Shown one piece after another: positions 26,941 through 34,762 of a DNA stretch of 44,573 bases. Location of the stretch: the NCBI GenBank assembly GCA_002314875.1, contig DCHS01000037.1:1-44573 (forward strand), read 5' to 3'. Position 1 is the stretch's first letter; every line of letters starts with the position of its first letter. The notes under the pieces are model-generated. The model saw only the letters and a program-made list of their open reading frames with translations. It made no database searches and had not been told where the DNA came from. This DNA is from Prevotellaceae bacterium UBA1746 (GTDB taxonomy: Bacteria; Bacteroidota; Bacteroidia; Bacteroidales; Bacteroidaceae). The translations under genes were made by a program, and so were the position numbers.

Positions 26941-29900
26941 TTGAAGCGACTCCTTTATATATTATTAGTGATTGTCTGTGGCACGATCTTCTTCTCTTGC
27001 TCGACGAAGAAGAACACAGCATCGACGCGTAGGTGGCAAGCCTTTGTCACCCGCTACAATGTATATTATAATGCTGACCAGGCATACATTGAAGGCCGCA
27101 AGGCTCAGGATAAGGGTTTAAAGGAAAACTACACCCAGCGCCTGCCACTGATGGGCGTTGGCTACGAGAAACAGCGCTCCCTCGGAAAGAGCAATTTCGA
27201 GACCGCGATTACCAAGTGCGAGAAAGCCATTCAGTTACACAGCATTAAGAAGAAGCCTGTCGTCAATGGTACCAAGGCTAAGACACCCCAGCAGAAAGCC
27301 TATCTGAGCCGTAAGGAATTCAATCCCTTCCTCAAGAATGCCTGGCTGCTGATGGGAAAGGCACAGTTCCAGAAGGGCGAATTTGCTGAGGCAGCAGCAT
27401 CTTTCTCCTATATCACCCGTTTCTACGCCGCCCAGCCCGAAGTCGTTGCTGAGGCCCGCGTATGGCTGGCTCGCTGCTACGCTGAACTCGAATGGTTCTA
27501 TGATGCCGAAGATGTTCTCCAGCGCATCGCACGAGACACAATGCCCAAGCGTCTCAAATCCGAATACGACCTCACCAGAGCGGACTATCTTATCCGCCAG
27601 GACAAATTGGAAGAGGCCCTTCCCCTGATTAAGAATGTGGTAAAGAAGGAAAAGAGCAAGGCCCGCAAAGCTCGTCTCTATTACCTTCTCGGTCAGACCT
27701 ATATGGCCCTCGACAACAAAAAGGATGCTTATAAGTCCCTCTCGAAATGTATCGCCCAGAGTCCGGCTTATGAGATGGCTTTCCATGCCCGTATCCTCCA
27801 GACCGAAGCCTTGACGACGGCCTCCAATTCAAAGTCCATGATCAAGCGCCTCAAGCGTATGACGAAGCGTGATGTCAACAAGGACTATCTCGATCAGATC
27901 TACTATGCCATCGGTAATATCTATATGGAACAGGTGGATACCCTCAAGGCCATCGGAGCCTATGAGACTGGTCGCGAAAAGGCTACCCAGAAGGGTCCTG
28001 AGACCGCAGTCCTCCTCCTCCGTCTTGGTGGCATCTACTGGGACCAGCGACGCTTTGACAAAGCCCAGCCCTGCTACACCGAGGCCATCGGTCTCCTCGA
28101 TAAGGAACACGAAGATTATAAAGAGATTACCCGCCGTTCCAAGGTCCTCGATGCCTTGGTTCCTCCCACCTCTGCCATCTTCCTCCAGGACTCCCTGCAA
28201 TGGCTTGCCAGCCTCGATGAACCTCAGCGAAATGAGGCCATCGACCGTGTCATCGAGCAGTTGAAGAAGAAGGAGGCCGAAGAGAAGAAGGCCAAGCGTG
28301 ACTCCGCTGCCCAGGCTCGTCAGAATGAGCGTGGTGGCGAGGGCCCCAATGGTGCTATGGGCAATAACAGCCGTGCCGGAAACATGGCCAACAATATGAA
28401 TAACGGTGGCAGCAAGGATTGGTATTTCTACAATGCCCAACTCGTTTCCCAGGGAAAACAGTCCTTCCAGAAAGAGTGGGGAAATCGTAAGAATGAAGAT
28501 GACTGGCGCCGTAACAACCGCACCGTCATCGCCAATACCGCCGACCAGGGTTATGACTATGAAGCCGAAGACAGCATTGCTGCCGTTCGTGAGGCAGTCC
28601 GTGACTCCCTCCTCGCTACCGGTATGAGTGAGAAGGAAGCCAAGAAGTGGATGGCAGAACACGAGGACGGCGCTTCCGAAGAAGATAAGGAAAAAGACGA
28701 AAAGAAAGAACTCGCTCCCGAGGAAGACCCCCATAAGCGTGAATACTATCTCGCCCAGATTCCTTTCACCGAGGAACAGAAGGCAGCGTCTGACTCTATC
28801 ATCCGCGATGCCCTCTTTGAGGCTGGTGTCATCGAAAAGGACAAGTTGGAGGACTTCGATCTGGCTTCCGGAACCTTCCTCCGTCTGGAACGCGACTTCC
28901 CGAACTTTGCCAAGATGGACGAGGCCACCTACCACATGTTCCTCTTGTATAGCCGTTGGGCCGAGCAGGAGCGTCAGAAGGGAAATATCTCTCAGTCCGA
29001 AATCTACAAAGCCAAGGCGAGTCAGTACCGTGAGAAACTCCGTTCACAGTATCCCGACTACGCCATGACGCCTGTAGTCTGCGATCCCGATTTTGAATAC
29101 AATGCGCGTTATGGCCGTGAACTTGAGGACTCCCTCTATACGCTGACCTACAACGCCTATCGTGAAGGCGATAATGTCCTCGTTGCCAAGAACTTCGAGA
29201 TCTCAACGCAGAAGTTCCCCAAGGGCGCAAACCGTCCGAAGTTCATCTTTATACATGCCCTCTCATCCCTTGGAACGCTTCCGACAGACAGCGTTACCAA
29301 GGAACTCCGTGACCTCGCCAAGGACTTCCCGAAGAGCGATGTCGCTGAGATGGCGGGCATGATAGTCAAGGGCCTCGAAGAAGGTCGCGCCATCGGTAGT
29401 GGTGGCTTCGATCTCGGTGGTCTCTGGAGTCGTCGTTCTGCTGCCGCCGCTGCTGACAATGCCGCCGCCGGTGAGGATCGTGCCCTGTCTCCCGACCGTG
29501 ATGTGCCCTTCGTCTTCCTCATCGCCTATCCTACGGACAGTGACCTCTATGGCACCCCCAATAAGGACGGTAGTATGCCCAAGGGAGAACCCAACAAGAC
29601 CGACGACAAACTCCTCTATGACCTTGCCAAATTCAACTTTACCACCTATGTCTATCGTGGTTTCGATATCAGCAAGGATCGTCAGAAGGACATCACCCAG
29701 TTCCGCGTGAACGGTTTCCGCTCTTACGATGATGTTCATAGCTTTGCCCAGCGCATCTTCCACGAAGAGAATCTGGCAAAGGTACTCCGTCATACCCGTA
29801 TAGAATTGATTTCCGAAAAGAATCTCCAGAAACTCGGTTCTCTCTATAGTTTCGAAGAGTACCGCCATTTCTACGATTCCTGCTTCGCTCCTCTTGATAT

Positions 29901-30615
29901 CAACCCCGATCTGCCTCTCGAATTCGAACCCGAAGACGAAGGTGCCGATGGTGTGGAATATGATGAGTCGCTCCCCGAAAAGGAACTCTATGACACCGGA
30001 AAGTCTCCCGTTCCTCTCATTCCTGAAATGCCGTTCAAACCCAAGAACAACGATGAGGAGGATGAGGATACCAAGTCCGTTTCCGCTGGCGAAGATTTCA
30101 TCGATGACGAACCTGTAGTCAAGAAAACCCAGACCGAGGAAATCATTGAAGAAAAAGAAACTCCTGTAAAGGTCAAGGAAGAAGAAATCATCATGGACGA
30201 ACCTGAAAACCAGTCTTCTAAACTGGAAGAAGAGGTGATCATGGACGAGCCTGAAAAGCAGTCATCTAAACAGGAAGAAGAGGTGATGGAAGAGGTGGAA
30301 ACTCCAGTCAAAAAGACTGCCGAGGAATTCATCAACGATATTGAAAACAGCCAGGAAGAAGAGGCAAAGACCAATTCCGGCGACGACTTCATCGCTGATG
30401 ACGACACCGAAACCGCGAAGAAGTCCACCAAGGATGACGATTTCATCCTCGACGATGACAAACCCGCGAAGAAATCCACCAAGGACGATGACGATTTCAT
30501 CCTCGACGATGATAAACCTGCGAAGAAGTCCACCAAGGACGACGATTTCATCCTCGACGATGACAAACCCGCGAAGAAGTCCACCAAGGATGACGACGAC
30601 TATTACGAAGAATAA
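26941..30615 (+). CDS. PorW/SprE-like TPR lipoprotein (type IX secretion / gliding accessory), TTG start
   Basis: Lipoprotein of 1224 residues with a lipobox-like 'FFSC' near residue 20. The N-terminus ('RRWQAFVTRYNVYYNADQAY') and the following TPR-like helices (residues about 60-420, e.g. 'WLLMGKAQFQKGEFAEAAASF') match the PorW/SprE family, outer-membrane lipoproteins that link type IX secretion components. TTG 26941 is the only start that includes the signal peptide; no in-frame ATG lies upstream before the repeat. The middle is Lys/Glu-rich and the last ~190 residues are highly acidic and repetitive, ending in three near-identical 17-18 residue units. That tail makes it longer than characterised homologues. 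It heads a tight unit with the next two genes. Confidence 0.82.
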   Translation: MKRLLYILLVIVCGTIFFSCSTKKNTASTRRWQAFVTRYNVYYNADQAYIEGRKAQDKGLKENYTQRLPLMGVGYEKQRSLGKSNFETAITKCEKAIQLHSIKKKPVVNGTKAKTPQQKAYLSRKEFNPFLKNAWLLMGKAQFQKGEFAEAAASFSYITRFYAAQPEVVAEARVWLARCYAELEWFYDAEDVLQRIARDTMPKRLKSEYDLTRADYLIRQDKLEEALPLIKNVVKKEKSKARKARLYYLLGQTYMALDNKKDAYKSLSKCIAQSPAYEMAFHARILQTEALTTASNSKSMIKRLKRMTKRDVNKDYLDQIYYAIGNIYMEQVDTLKAIGAYETGREKATQKGPETAVLLLRLGGIYWDQRRFDKAQPCYTEAIGLLDKEHEDYKEITRRSKVLDALVPPTSAIFLQDSLQWLASLDEPQRNEAIDRVIEQLKKKEAEEKKAKRDSAAQARQNERGGEGPNGAMGNNSRAGNMANNMNNGGSKDWYFYNAQLVSQGKQSFQKEWGNRKNEDDWRRNNRTVIANTADQGYDYEAEDSIAAVREAVRDSLLATGMSEKEAKKWMAEHEDGASEEDKEKDEKKELAPEEDPHKREYYLAQIPFTEEQKAASDSIIRDALFEAGVIEKDKLEDFDLASGTFLRLERDFPNFAKMDEATYHMFLLYSRWAEQERQKGNISQSEIYKAKASQYREKLRSQYPDYAMTPVVCDPDFEYNARYGRELEDSLYTLTYNAYREGDNVLVAKNFEISTQKFPKGANRPKFIFIHALSSLGTLPTDSVTKELRDLAKDFPKSDVAEMAGMIVKGLEEGRAIGSGGFDLGGLWSRRSAAAAADNAAAGEDRALSPDRDVPFVFLIAYPTDSDLYGTPNKDGSMPKGEPNKTDDKLLYDLAKFNFTTYVYRGFDISKDRQKDITQFRVNGFRSYDDVHSFAQRIFHEENLAKVLRHTRIELISEKNLQKLGSLYSFEEYRHFYDSCFAPLDINPDLPLEFEPEDEGADGVEYDESLPEKELYDTGKSPVPLIPEMPFKPKNNDEEDEDTKSVSAGEDFIDDEPVVKKTQTEEIIEEKETPVKVKEEEIIMDEPENQSSKLEEEVIMDEPEKQSSKQEEEVMEEVETPVKKTAEEFINDIENSQEEEAKTNSGDDFIADDDTETAKKSTKDDDFILDDDKPAKKSTKDDDDFILDDDKPAKKSTKDDDFILDDDKPAKKSTKDDDDYYEE
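30415..30612 (+). repeat. In-gene tandem repeat (51/54-bp units) in the PorW-like C-terminus
   Basis: Three full units (30415-30465, 30466-30519, 30520-30570) and one partial unit encode copies of 'AKKSTKD(D)DDFILDDDKP'. The nucleotide units are almost identical and differ by one inserted codon, which suggests recent copy-number change while keeping the frame. Confidence 0.9.
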
Positions 30616-30632
30616 AATCTAATATCCTGAAT

Positions 30633-32270
30633 ATGTCAAAAAAGAAAAAAACACCCCCTGTGGCTGCTCCTTCATCAAAAGAGACGAAGGCATCCAAGTC
30701 CCGCACGCTGATACGCATCCCCGCATGGGTAACCTACGGCTTGGGATTTGTCCTCCTCGCAGTATTCTGCATCTGGACGTATGGTGAAGTGTTCCGCCAG
30801 ATTGCGGAAGAAAATTTTGTTTGCTCCGACACTGAGGCGATGACCTTCGTTCGCCGCCAGTCCTTCGGCTACCTCCACTGGGCGGCACGCTATGCCCTCG
30901 TTCTCTATAAGTGGAAGTGGATCGGCGGACTTCTGATGGCAGCATTGCTGACCTTCACCGCATGGCTCTTCGACCGCTGCATCTGCCCCAAAGGCCGTAA
31001 AGTCGTTACCACCCAAGGCTTCGGTTTCCTCCCCGTCTTTGCCCTTCTGAGCTGGATGGTTTACCGCGGCTTCAACCTCTATTTCCGCTGCGAGATCTCT
31101 ACCTTCGTGATGTGGACCTTTGCCCTCTTCGCCCTCGCTGCCGTTCTCGCTGTCGTGATGACCCTCGTCTTCCGCTTCAAGCGCAAAAAGCCTGCGACGG
31201 AGAGTTCCTACGCCCTTTGGAAGAACCTTCCCGTCTGCGGCGTCCTCGCCCTCCTCGCTTACGGTGGTGTAACCTATCAGGCCCTCGTTCCCGCTCAGAA
31301 TGTCCGTATCTCCTGCGAGATGCAGAACCTTATGATCGAAGAGGACTGGGATGCAATGGCCGACATTGCCCGTACCGCAGTGCAGCCCAGCCGTTCCGTG
31401 GCAGCCTATTTCGTCATTGCCCTCGTCCAGCAGAACCAGCTCCTCGAGCACGTCTTTGACATTCCCTATAACTATCCCAAACTCACCCTCGACGATGTCG
31501 GCGGCAGCGATGAAGGTATCAACTATATCGCTGACTGCAACCTCTATGCTGGTCTTCCCCTCGGCGCATACCGTACTTCTATGGAGAACAGCGTGATGCA
31601 GGGCCCCCGTCTCCATCATTATAAGCGAATGGCCATCTGCTCCATCCTCAACGGTGAAGTTGCCCTCGCCAACCGCTACCTCCACCTCATCAGCAAAGTT
31701 CCCTTCGAACAGGACTTTGTTGACGAATACACCCCCTATGTCGGTAATCCTGATTTGCAGATGAAGAACCCCGTCTTCGCCCGCATCCTCGACCTCTATC
31801 CCCGCGAGAAGAAGCTCGAGCAGAACTACCGCCAGCCCCTCTTCCTCGGTTACAATGCCGGTCTCCTCTCAGGCTCCGATGCCACCCTCATCACCAGCGT
31901 GGCAACCTGTATGTATAGCAAGGACCTCAACAACCTCCTTCTCCGTACCAACTTCCTCCAGCAGAAGCAGAGCCTTCCCCTCACCGTTCAGCAGTCCCTC
32001 GCTGTTGCCAGCCTCAAGCGTCCCGGTCTCCTCGACCAGTATCCTCAGGTGAAGGCCAATCCCATGCTTATGCAGGAACTTACCCGCTTCATCACCGATG
32101 CCCATCCCTATATCGCTGAGCCCACAGCGTCCGACTCCATCAAGAAGATCATGAAGGCAGAGATGGCCAAGGCCCTCCGCAAGGACTGGCTCGGCAGTTA
32201 CTACTACTATTACTACTGTGGTAACATCGATCAGACAGTGAAGAAGGCCGAAACTCACGGCGTTAATTAA
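30633..32270 (+). CDS. Five-TM membrane protein of DUF6057 type, function unknown
   Basis: A 545-residue protein with a Lys-rich cytoplasmic N-terminus and five probable membrane segments at about residues 32-50, 95-113, 128-145, 156-178 and 199-218. A soluble domain of about 325 residues follows, helical and TPR-like in character ('EEDWDAMADIARTAVQ', 'VALANRYLHLISK'). This layout matches what I know as DUF6057, a Bacteroidetes family without assigned function; the family number is from memory. It starts 17 bases after the PorW-like gene and is followed after 27 bases by the haem-motif lipoprotein. The C-terminal YYYYYYC stretch is unusual. Confidence 0.72.
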   Translation: MSKKKKTPPVAAPSSKETKASKSRTLIRIPAWVTYGLGFVLLAVFCIWTYGEVFRQIAEENFVCSDTEAMTFVRRQSFGYLHWAARYALVLYKWKWIGGLLMAALLTFTAWLFDRCICPKGRKVVTTQGFGFLPVFALLSWMVYRGFNLYFRCEISTFVMWTFALFALAAVLAVVMTLVFRFKRKKPATESSYALWKNLPVCGVLALLAYGGVTYQALVPAQNVRISCEMQNLMIEEDWDAMADIARTAVQPSRSVAAYFVIALVQQNQLLEHVFDIPYNYPKLTLDDVGGSDEGINYIADCNLYAGLPLGAYRTSMENSVMQGPRLHHYKRMAICSILNGEVALANRYLHLISKVPFEQDFVDEYTPYVGNPDLQMKNPVFARILDLYPREKKLEQNYRQPLFLGYNAGLLSGSDATLITSVATCMYSKDLNNLLLRTNFLQQKQSLPLTVQQSLAVASLKRPGLLDQYPQVKANPMLMQELTRFITDAHPYIAEPTASDSIKKIMKAEMAKALRKDWLGSYYYYYYCGNIDQTVKKAETHGVN

Positions 32271-32297
32271 TTAAGAATTAAGAATTTTGAATTAAGA
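32268..32297 (+). repeat. AAT-rich repeat fragment before the haem lipoprotein start
   Basis: The segment 'GAATTTTGAATTAAG' here recurs in the long inverted repeat upstream of recA (36019-36105). It lies between the DUF6057-like stop and the ATG at 32298 and so forms the translation start region of that gene. Confidence 0.6.
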
Positions 32298-33872
32298 ATG
32301 AAAAAAATACTATTCTTTGCAGTTCTCGCCTTAGTGTTGACGGCATGCAAGCCCGAAGCAGTGATTCCTGCTGACAGCACCCCCGTGAAAGAACAGGCGC
32401 TGATATATCCCGACTACCGCGACATCGTTGTGCCCCCCAATATCGCTCCCCTTAATATCATGGTGAAGAGCCCCGGCACCGAATTCGTCGGCCGTATCGC
32501 ATCCCCCGATGGTAGCAAGGAGATTCTCGCTGCTGCCGACGAGGATGGCAAACTCTTCTTCGACTCTGTAGAGTGGAAGGGCCTCCTCCAGAGTTGCCGT
32601 GGCAAGGACCTCAATGTCACCATCTACAGCCACCAGGAAAGTGGATGGATGAAGCATCCCGACTACAAGATTACCATTGCCAACGAAGAGATTGACCCCT
32701 ATCTCACCTATCGTCTCATCGAACCTTCCTACGAACTCTACCGCCAGCTCGGTATCTACCAGCGCAACCTCACCAGTTTCGAGGAAGTTCCCATCTATGA
32801 GAACAATGCCGATTTCGAGGCTGAGAACAACCACTGCATCAACTGCCATGCTGCCCAGGCCTACGGTGCAACCCATCGTACCCTCTTCCATGTCCGTGGT
32901 GAGCACGGTGGTACCGTCTTTGCCCACGATGGCAAGGTTGAGCGCATGAATATGAAGAACGACTCCACCCTCGGTAATGCTGTCTATCCCGCATGGCATC
33001 CCACCAAGCCCTGGATTGTCTTCTCCAGTAACAAGACCGGTCAGACTTTCCACATGACCAATACCGATAAGATTGAAGTTGTGGACTACGGTTCTGACCT
33101 CATCTTCTACGATGTCGAGAAGAACCTCATCAGCAATGTCCTTAAGACACCCGTTGAGATGGAGACCTTCCCCGCATGGGCTCCCGATGGCAAGCGTCTC
33201 TATTACTGCTCTGCCTATCTCCCCGCTATGGCGCAGATTTCCGATACCCTCAAGGGAAAGCAGTATGACGATGTCGCTTCTGACACCATCATCACCAACT
33301 ATCAGAACGTCCATTACAATCTGATGTCCCTCGACTTCGATCCTGACACTAAGACATGGGGTAAGCCCCAGCTCGTTCTGGATTGTGCCGCCCTCGGACT
33401 CTCTGCCACCGTTCCCCGCGTAAGTTCCGACGGTCGCTGGCTCCTCATCACCCTCGGCAAGTTCGGTCAGTTCCATATCTGGCACAAGCAGTCCGACCTC
33501 TACGTCCTCGACCTCGAAGCCATCGCCAACGGTACTCCCGCCGTTTCTGCTATCCGTCGTCTCGACAATGCCAACAGCGACAATGTAGAGTCCTTCCATA
33601 ACTGGAGCAGCAATGGTCGTTGGATGGTATTCTCATCCCGCCGTGATGACGGAAGTTACACCCGTCCTTATATCGCCTATTTCGATAAGGAAGGACACGA
33701 CTACAAAGCCTTCGTCATCCCCCAGGAAGACCCCGAACTCAATCTTCTTCGTATGAAGAGCTACAACGTCCCCGAACTCTCTACCACCGCCGTCGATGTC
33801 ACTCCTCAGGACTTCCGTGACGCCATCTATGTCGATGACGAGAACGTCCGTAAGGTACAGTACGGAAAGTAG
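32298..33872 (+). CDS. Beta-propeller (PD40/TolB-like) lipoprotein with one c-type haem motif
   Basis: Lipoprotein of 524 residues with a clean lipobox (LTAC). At residues 180-184 it has Cys-Ile-Asn-Cys-His, a canonical CxxCH haem-c attachment site, inside 'NNHCINCHAAQAYG'. Four or more PD40-like propeller strands follow: 'YPAWHPTKPWIVFSS', 'FPAWAPDGKRLYYCS', 'VPRVSSDGRWLLITL' and 'NWSSNGRWMVFSSRR'. A periplasmic or surface redox role is plausible but unproven; the distal Met or His ligand cannot be identified by eye. It follows the DUF6057-like membrane protein by 27 bases and ends before a terminator, making it the last gene of the unit. Confidence 0.8.
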   Translation: MKKILFFAVLALVLTACKPEAVIPADSTPVKEQALIYPDYRDIVVPPNIAPLNIMVKSPGTEFVGRIASPDGSKEILAAADEDGKLFFDSVEWKGLLQSCRGKDLNVTIYSHQESGWMKHPDYKITIANEEIDPYLTYRLIEPSYELYRQLGIYQRNLTSFEEVPIYENNADFEAENNHCINCHAAQAYGATHRTLFHVRGEHGGTVFAHDGKVERMNMKNDSTLGNAVYPAWHPTKPWIVFSSNKTGQTFHMTNTDKIEVVDYGSDLIFYDVEKNLISNVLKTPVEMETFPAWAPDGKRLYYCSAYLPAMAQISDTLKGKQYDDVASDTIITNYQNVHYNLMSLDFDPDTKTWGKPQLVLDCAALGLSATVPRVSSDGRWLLITLGKFGQFHIWHKQSDLYVLDLEAIANGTPAVSAIRRLDNANSDNVESFHNWSSNGRWMVFSSRRDDGSYTRPYIAYFDKEGHDYKAFVIPQEDPELNLLRMKSYNVPELSTTAVDVTPQDFRDAIYVDDENVRKVQYGK

Positions 33873-33937
33873 GGTACAGTATAGTCGGAAAGAAAAGATT
33901 CCGTAAGAATCAATAGCAATAAAAACCTAAAAACGTT

Positions 33938-33976
33938 CAAGGCTATCTCTCTGAAGAGGTAGCCTTGATTGTGTTT
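33938..33976 (+). terminator. Terminator of the PorW-DUF6057-haem lipoprotein unit
   Basis: A 12-bp stem (33938-33949 with 33956-33967, one G-T pair) and a 6-base loop are followed by ATTGTGTTTTT. It lies 66 bases after the haem lipoprotein stop. Confidence 0.85.
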
Positions 33977-34113
33977 TTGCTGTCTTGCAATTGAAAACTA
34001 ATGCGTTAGCACATTTTGTCCATAAAAGTGGTTTTTTTGTGAAATTTTGAAAAATTAAGTTTTCAAAAATAGTGGCCCGAATACCCCAAAGTGTTGATTT
34101 TCCGCTATTTTGC

Positions 34114-34144
34114 TTGCTGTAAGATTACAAAATACGTACTTTTG
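34114..34144 (+). promoter_or_regulatory. Promoter of the winged-helix gene (-33 TTG, -7 TACTTTTG)
   Basis: TACTTTTG at 34137-34144 fits TAnnTTTG and is preceded, with a 20-base spacer, by CTTG (TTG at 34114-34116). This predicts transcription starting near 34151 and a leader of roughly 170 bases before the ATG at 34319. The stretch 33977-34113 holds only AT-rich sequence with no gene I can support. Confidence 0.6.
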
Positions 34145-34155
34145 CACCCAGAAAA

Positions 34156-34264
34156 CAGCGAGATAGATGGTTCCCCCTCCTATCAGGATGGTTCTCCAAC
34201 TTTCCAAAACGGAAACCTCACATCAGAAAGGTTCAAGCAAGTTCAAGGTGGTTCCCTCTCGCTG
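34156..34264 (+). ncRNA. Candidate structured leader RNA upstream of the winged-helix gene
   Basis: A perfect 8-bp closing stem (CAGCGAGA at 34156-34163 with TCTCGCTG at 34257-34264) encloses about 93 bases. Inside is a local hairpin TTTCC-AAAAC-GGAAA (34201-34215). GATGGTTC is present twice (34166-34173, 34187-34194), with related GGTTC elements at 34231 and 34250. It lies entirely within the predicted leader. Whether it is a riboregulator, a protein-binding site or a processed small RNA is not known. Confidence 0.45.
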
Positions 34265-34318
34265 CACGAACATGACGTTCACAAAAACTAATCTATATCA
34301 TTTTAATTTAATTAGAGT

Positions 34319-34522
34319 ATGATTAACGAGAAGGCTGGCGTTATCGCTGGCAAAATTTGGACCGCCCTCAACGAACAGGGCACTCTCACTGGTAAGGATC
34401 TCAAGAAGGCAGCTGGCAAGCTCAACGACAAGGACCTCTATCTTGGTCTCGGCTGGTTGGCACGCGAAAACAAGATCGAAACCGCTGAGGTTGAAAAGGA
34501 CATCACCGTTACTCTTAAGTAA
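34319..34522 (+). CDS. Small winged helix-turn-helix protein (DUF2582 type)
   Basis: A 67-residue basic protein covering a single winged-helix domain: 'AGKIWTALNEQGTLTGKDLKKAAG' gives the first helices and recognition-type helix, 'DLYLGLGWLARENKIETAEV' the third helix and wing. It resembles the DUF2582 (PF10771) family, found in Bacteroidetes and archaea and assumed to bind DNA; the target is unknown. Codons are strongly optimised (CTC, AAG, GGT), which suggests abundant expression, as for a chromatin-like or global factor. It is a single-gene unit with its own promoter, long leader and terminator. Confidence 0.8.
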   Translation: MINEKAGVIAGKIWTALNEQGTLTGKDLKKAAGKLNDKDLYLGLGWLARENKIETAEVEKDITVTLK

Positions 34523-34617
34523 TCTGGTCCTTAGATCCCGGGAATGTATGAGGCCCCTCCATGGGTGTCGTCGTTCTCTTCTTTGAAAATAAGAGTTTTT
34601 CTCTTTTGTATAATTAA

Positions 34618-34650
34618 GCGCCCCGTCATTCGTGATGGAGCGCTTTTTTT
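34618..34650 (+). terminator. Terminator after the winged-helix gene
   Basis: An 11-bp stem (34618-34628 with 34633-34643, two G-T pairs) capped by a TTCG tetraloop is followed by seven T residues. It lies about 95 bases after the stop codon. Confidence 0.9.
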
Positions 34651-34679
34651 ATTTCCTCCGTTTTTTTTATGCTCGTTTT

Positions 34680-34711
34680 TTTGGCAGTTTCGCTAAATCC
34701 TTGTAACTTTG
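34680..34711 (+). promoter_or_regulatory. Promoter of the carboxynorspermidine dehydrogenase gene (-33 TTTG, N20, -7 TAACTTTG)
   Basis: This is the best promoter in the window. TTTG at 34680-34683 is separated by exactly 20 bases from TAACTTTG at 34704-34711, matching the Bacteroidota sigma-70 (SigABfr) consensus. It predicts a start near 34718 and rules out the TTG at 34709 as a translation start. Confidence 0.75.
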
Positions 34712-34762
34712 CCCCGAAATACAAATAATAATAATAATCCTTTTCTTTTTAACATTTTTACT

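Noticed and set aside
32331..33599. A 422-codon open frame antisense to the haem-lipoprotein gene
   Set aside because: It is a shadow of a GC-biased, codon-restricted gene: Val/Gly/Glu-rich translation without domains. The sense strand has a lipobox, CxxCH and propeller motifs. The same applies to long antisense frames at 18070-19281, 38451-39620, 34667-35758 and 30675-31685.
34091..34291. A 66-codon open frame before the winged-helix gene
   Set aside because: It begins upstream of the predicted promoter and covers the structured leader; the translated sequence has no domain-like pattern, and the GGTTC repeats explain its composition.
34709..34762. N-terminal extension of the carboxynorspermidine dehydrogenase from TTG 34709
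   Set aside because: The TTG lies inside the -7 promoter box, and the Asn/Phe-rich extension is not seen before the Rossmann motif in this family.
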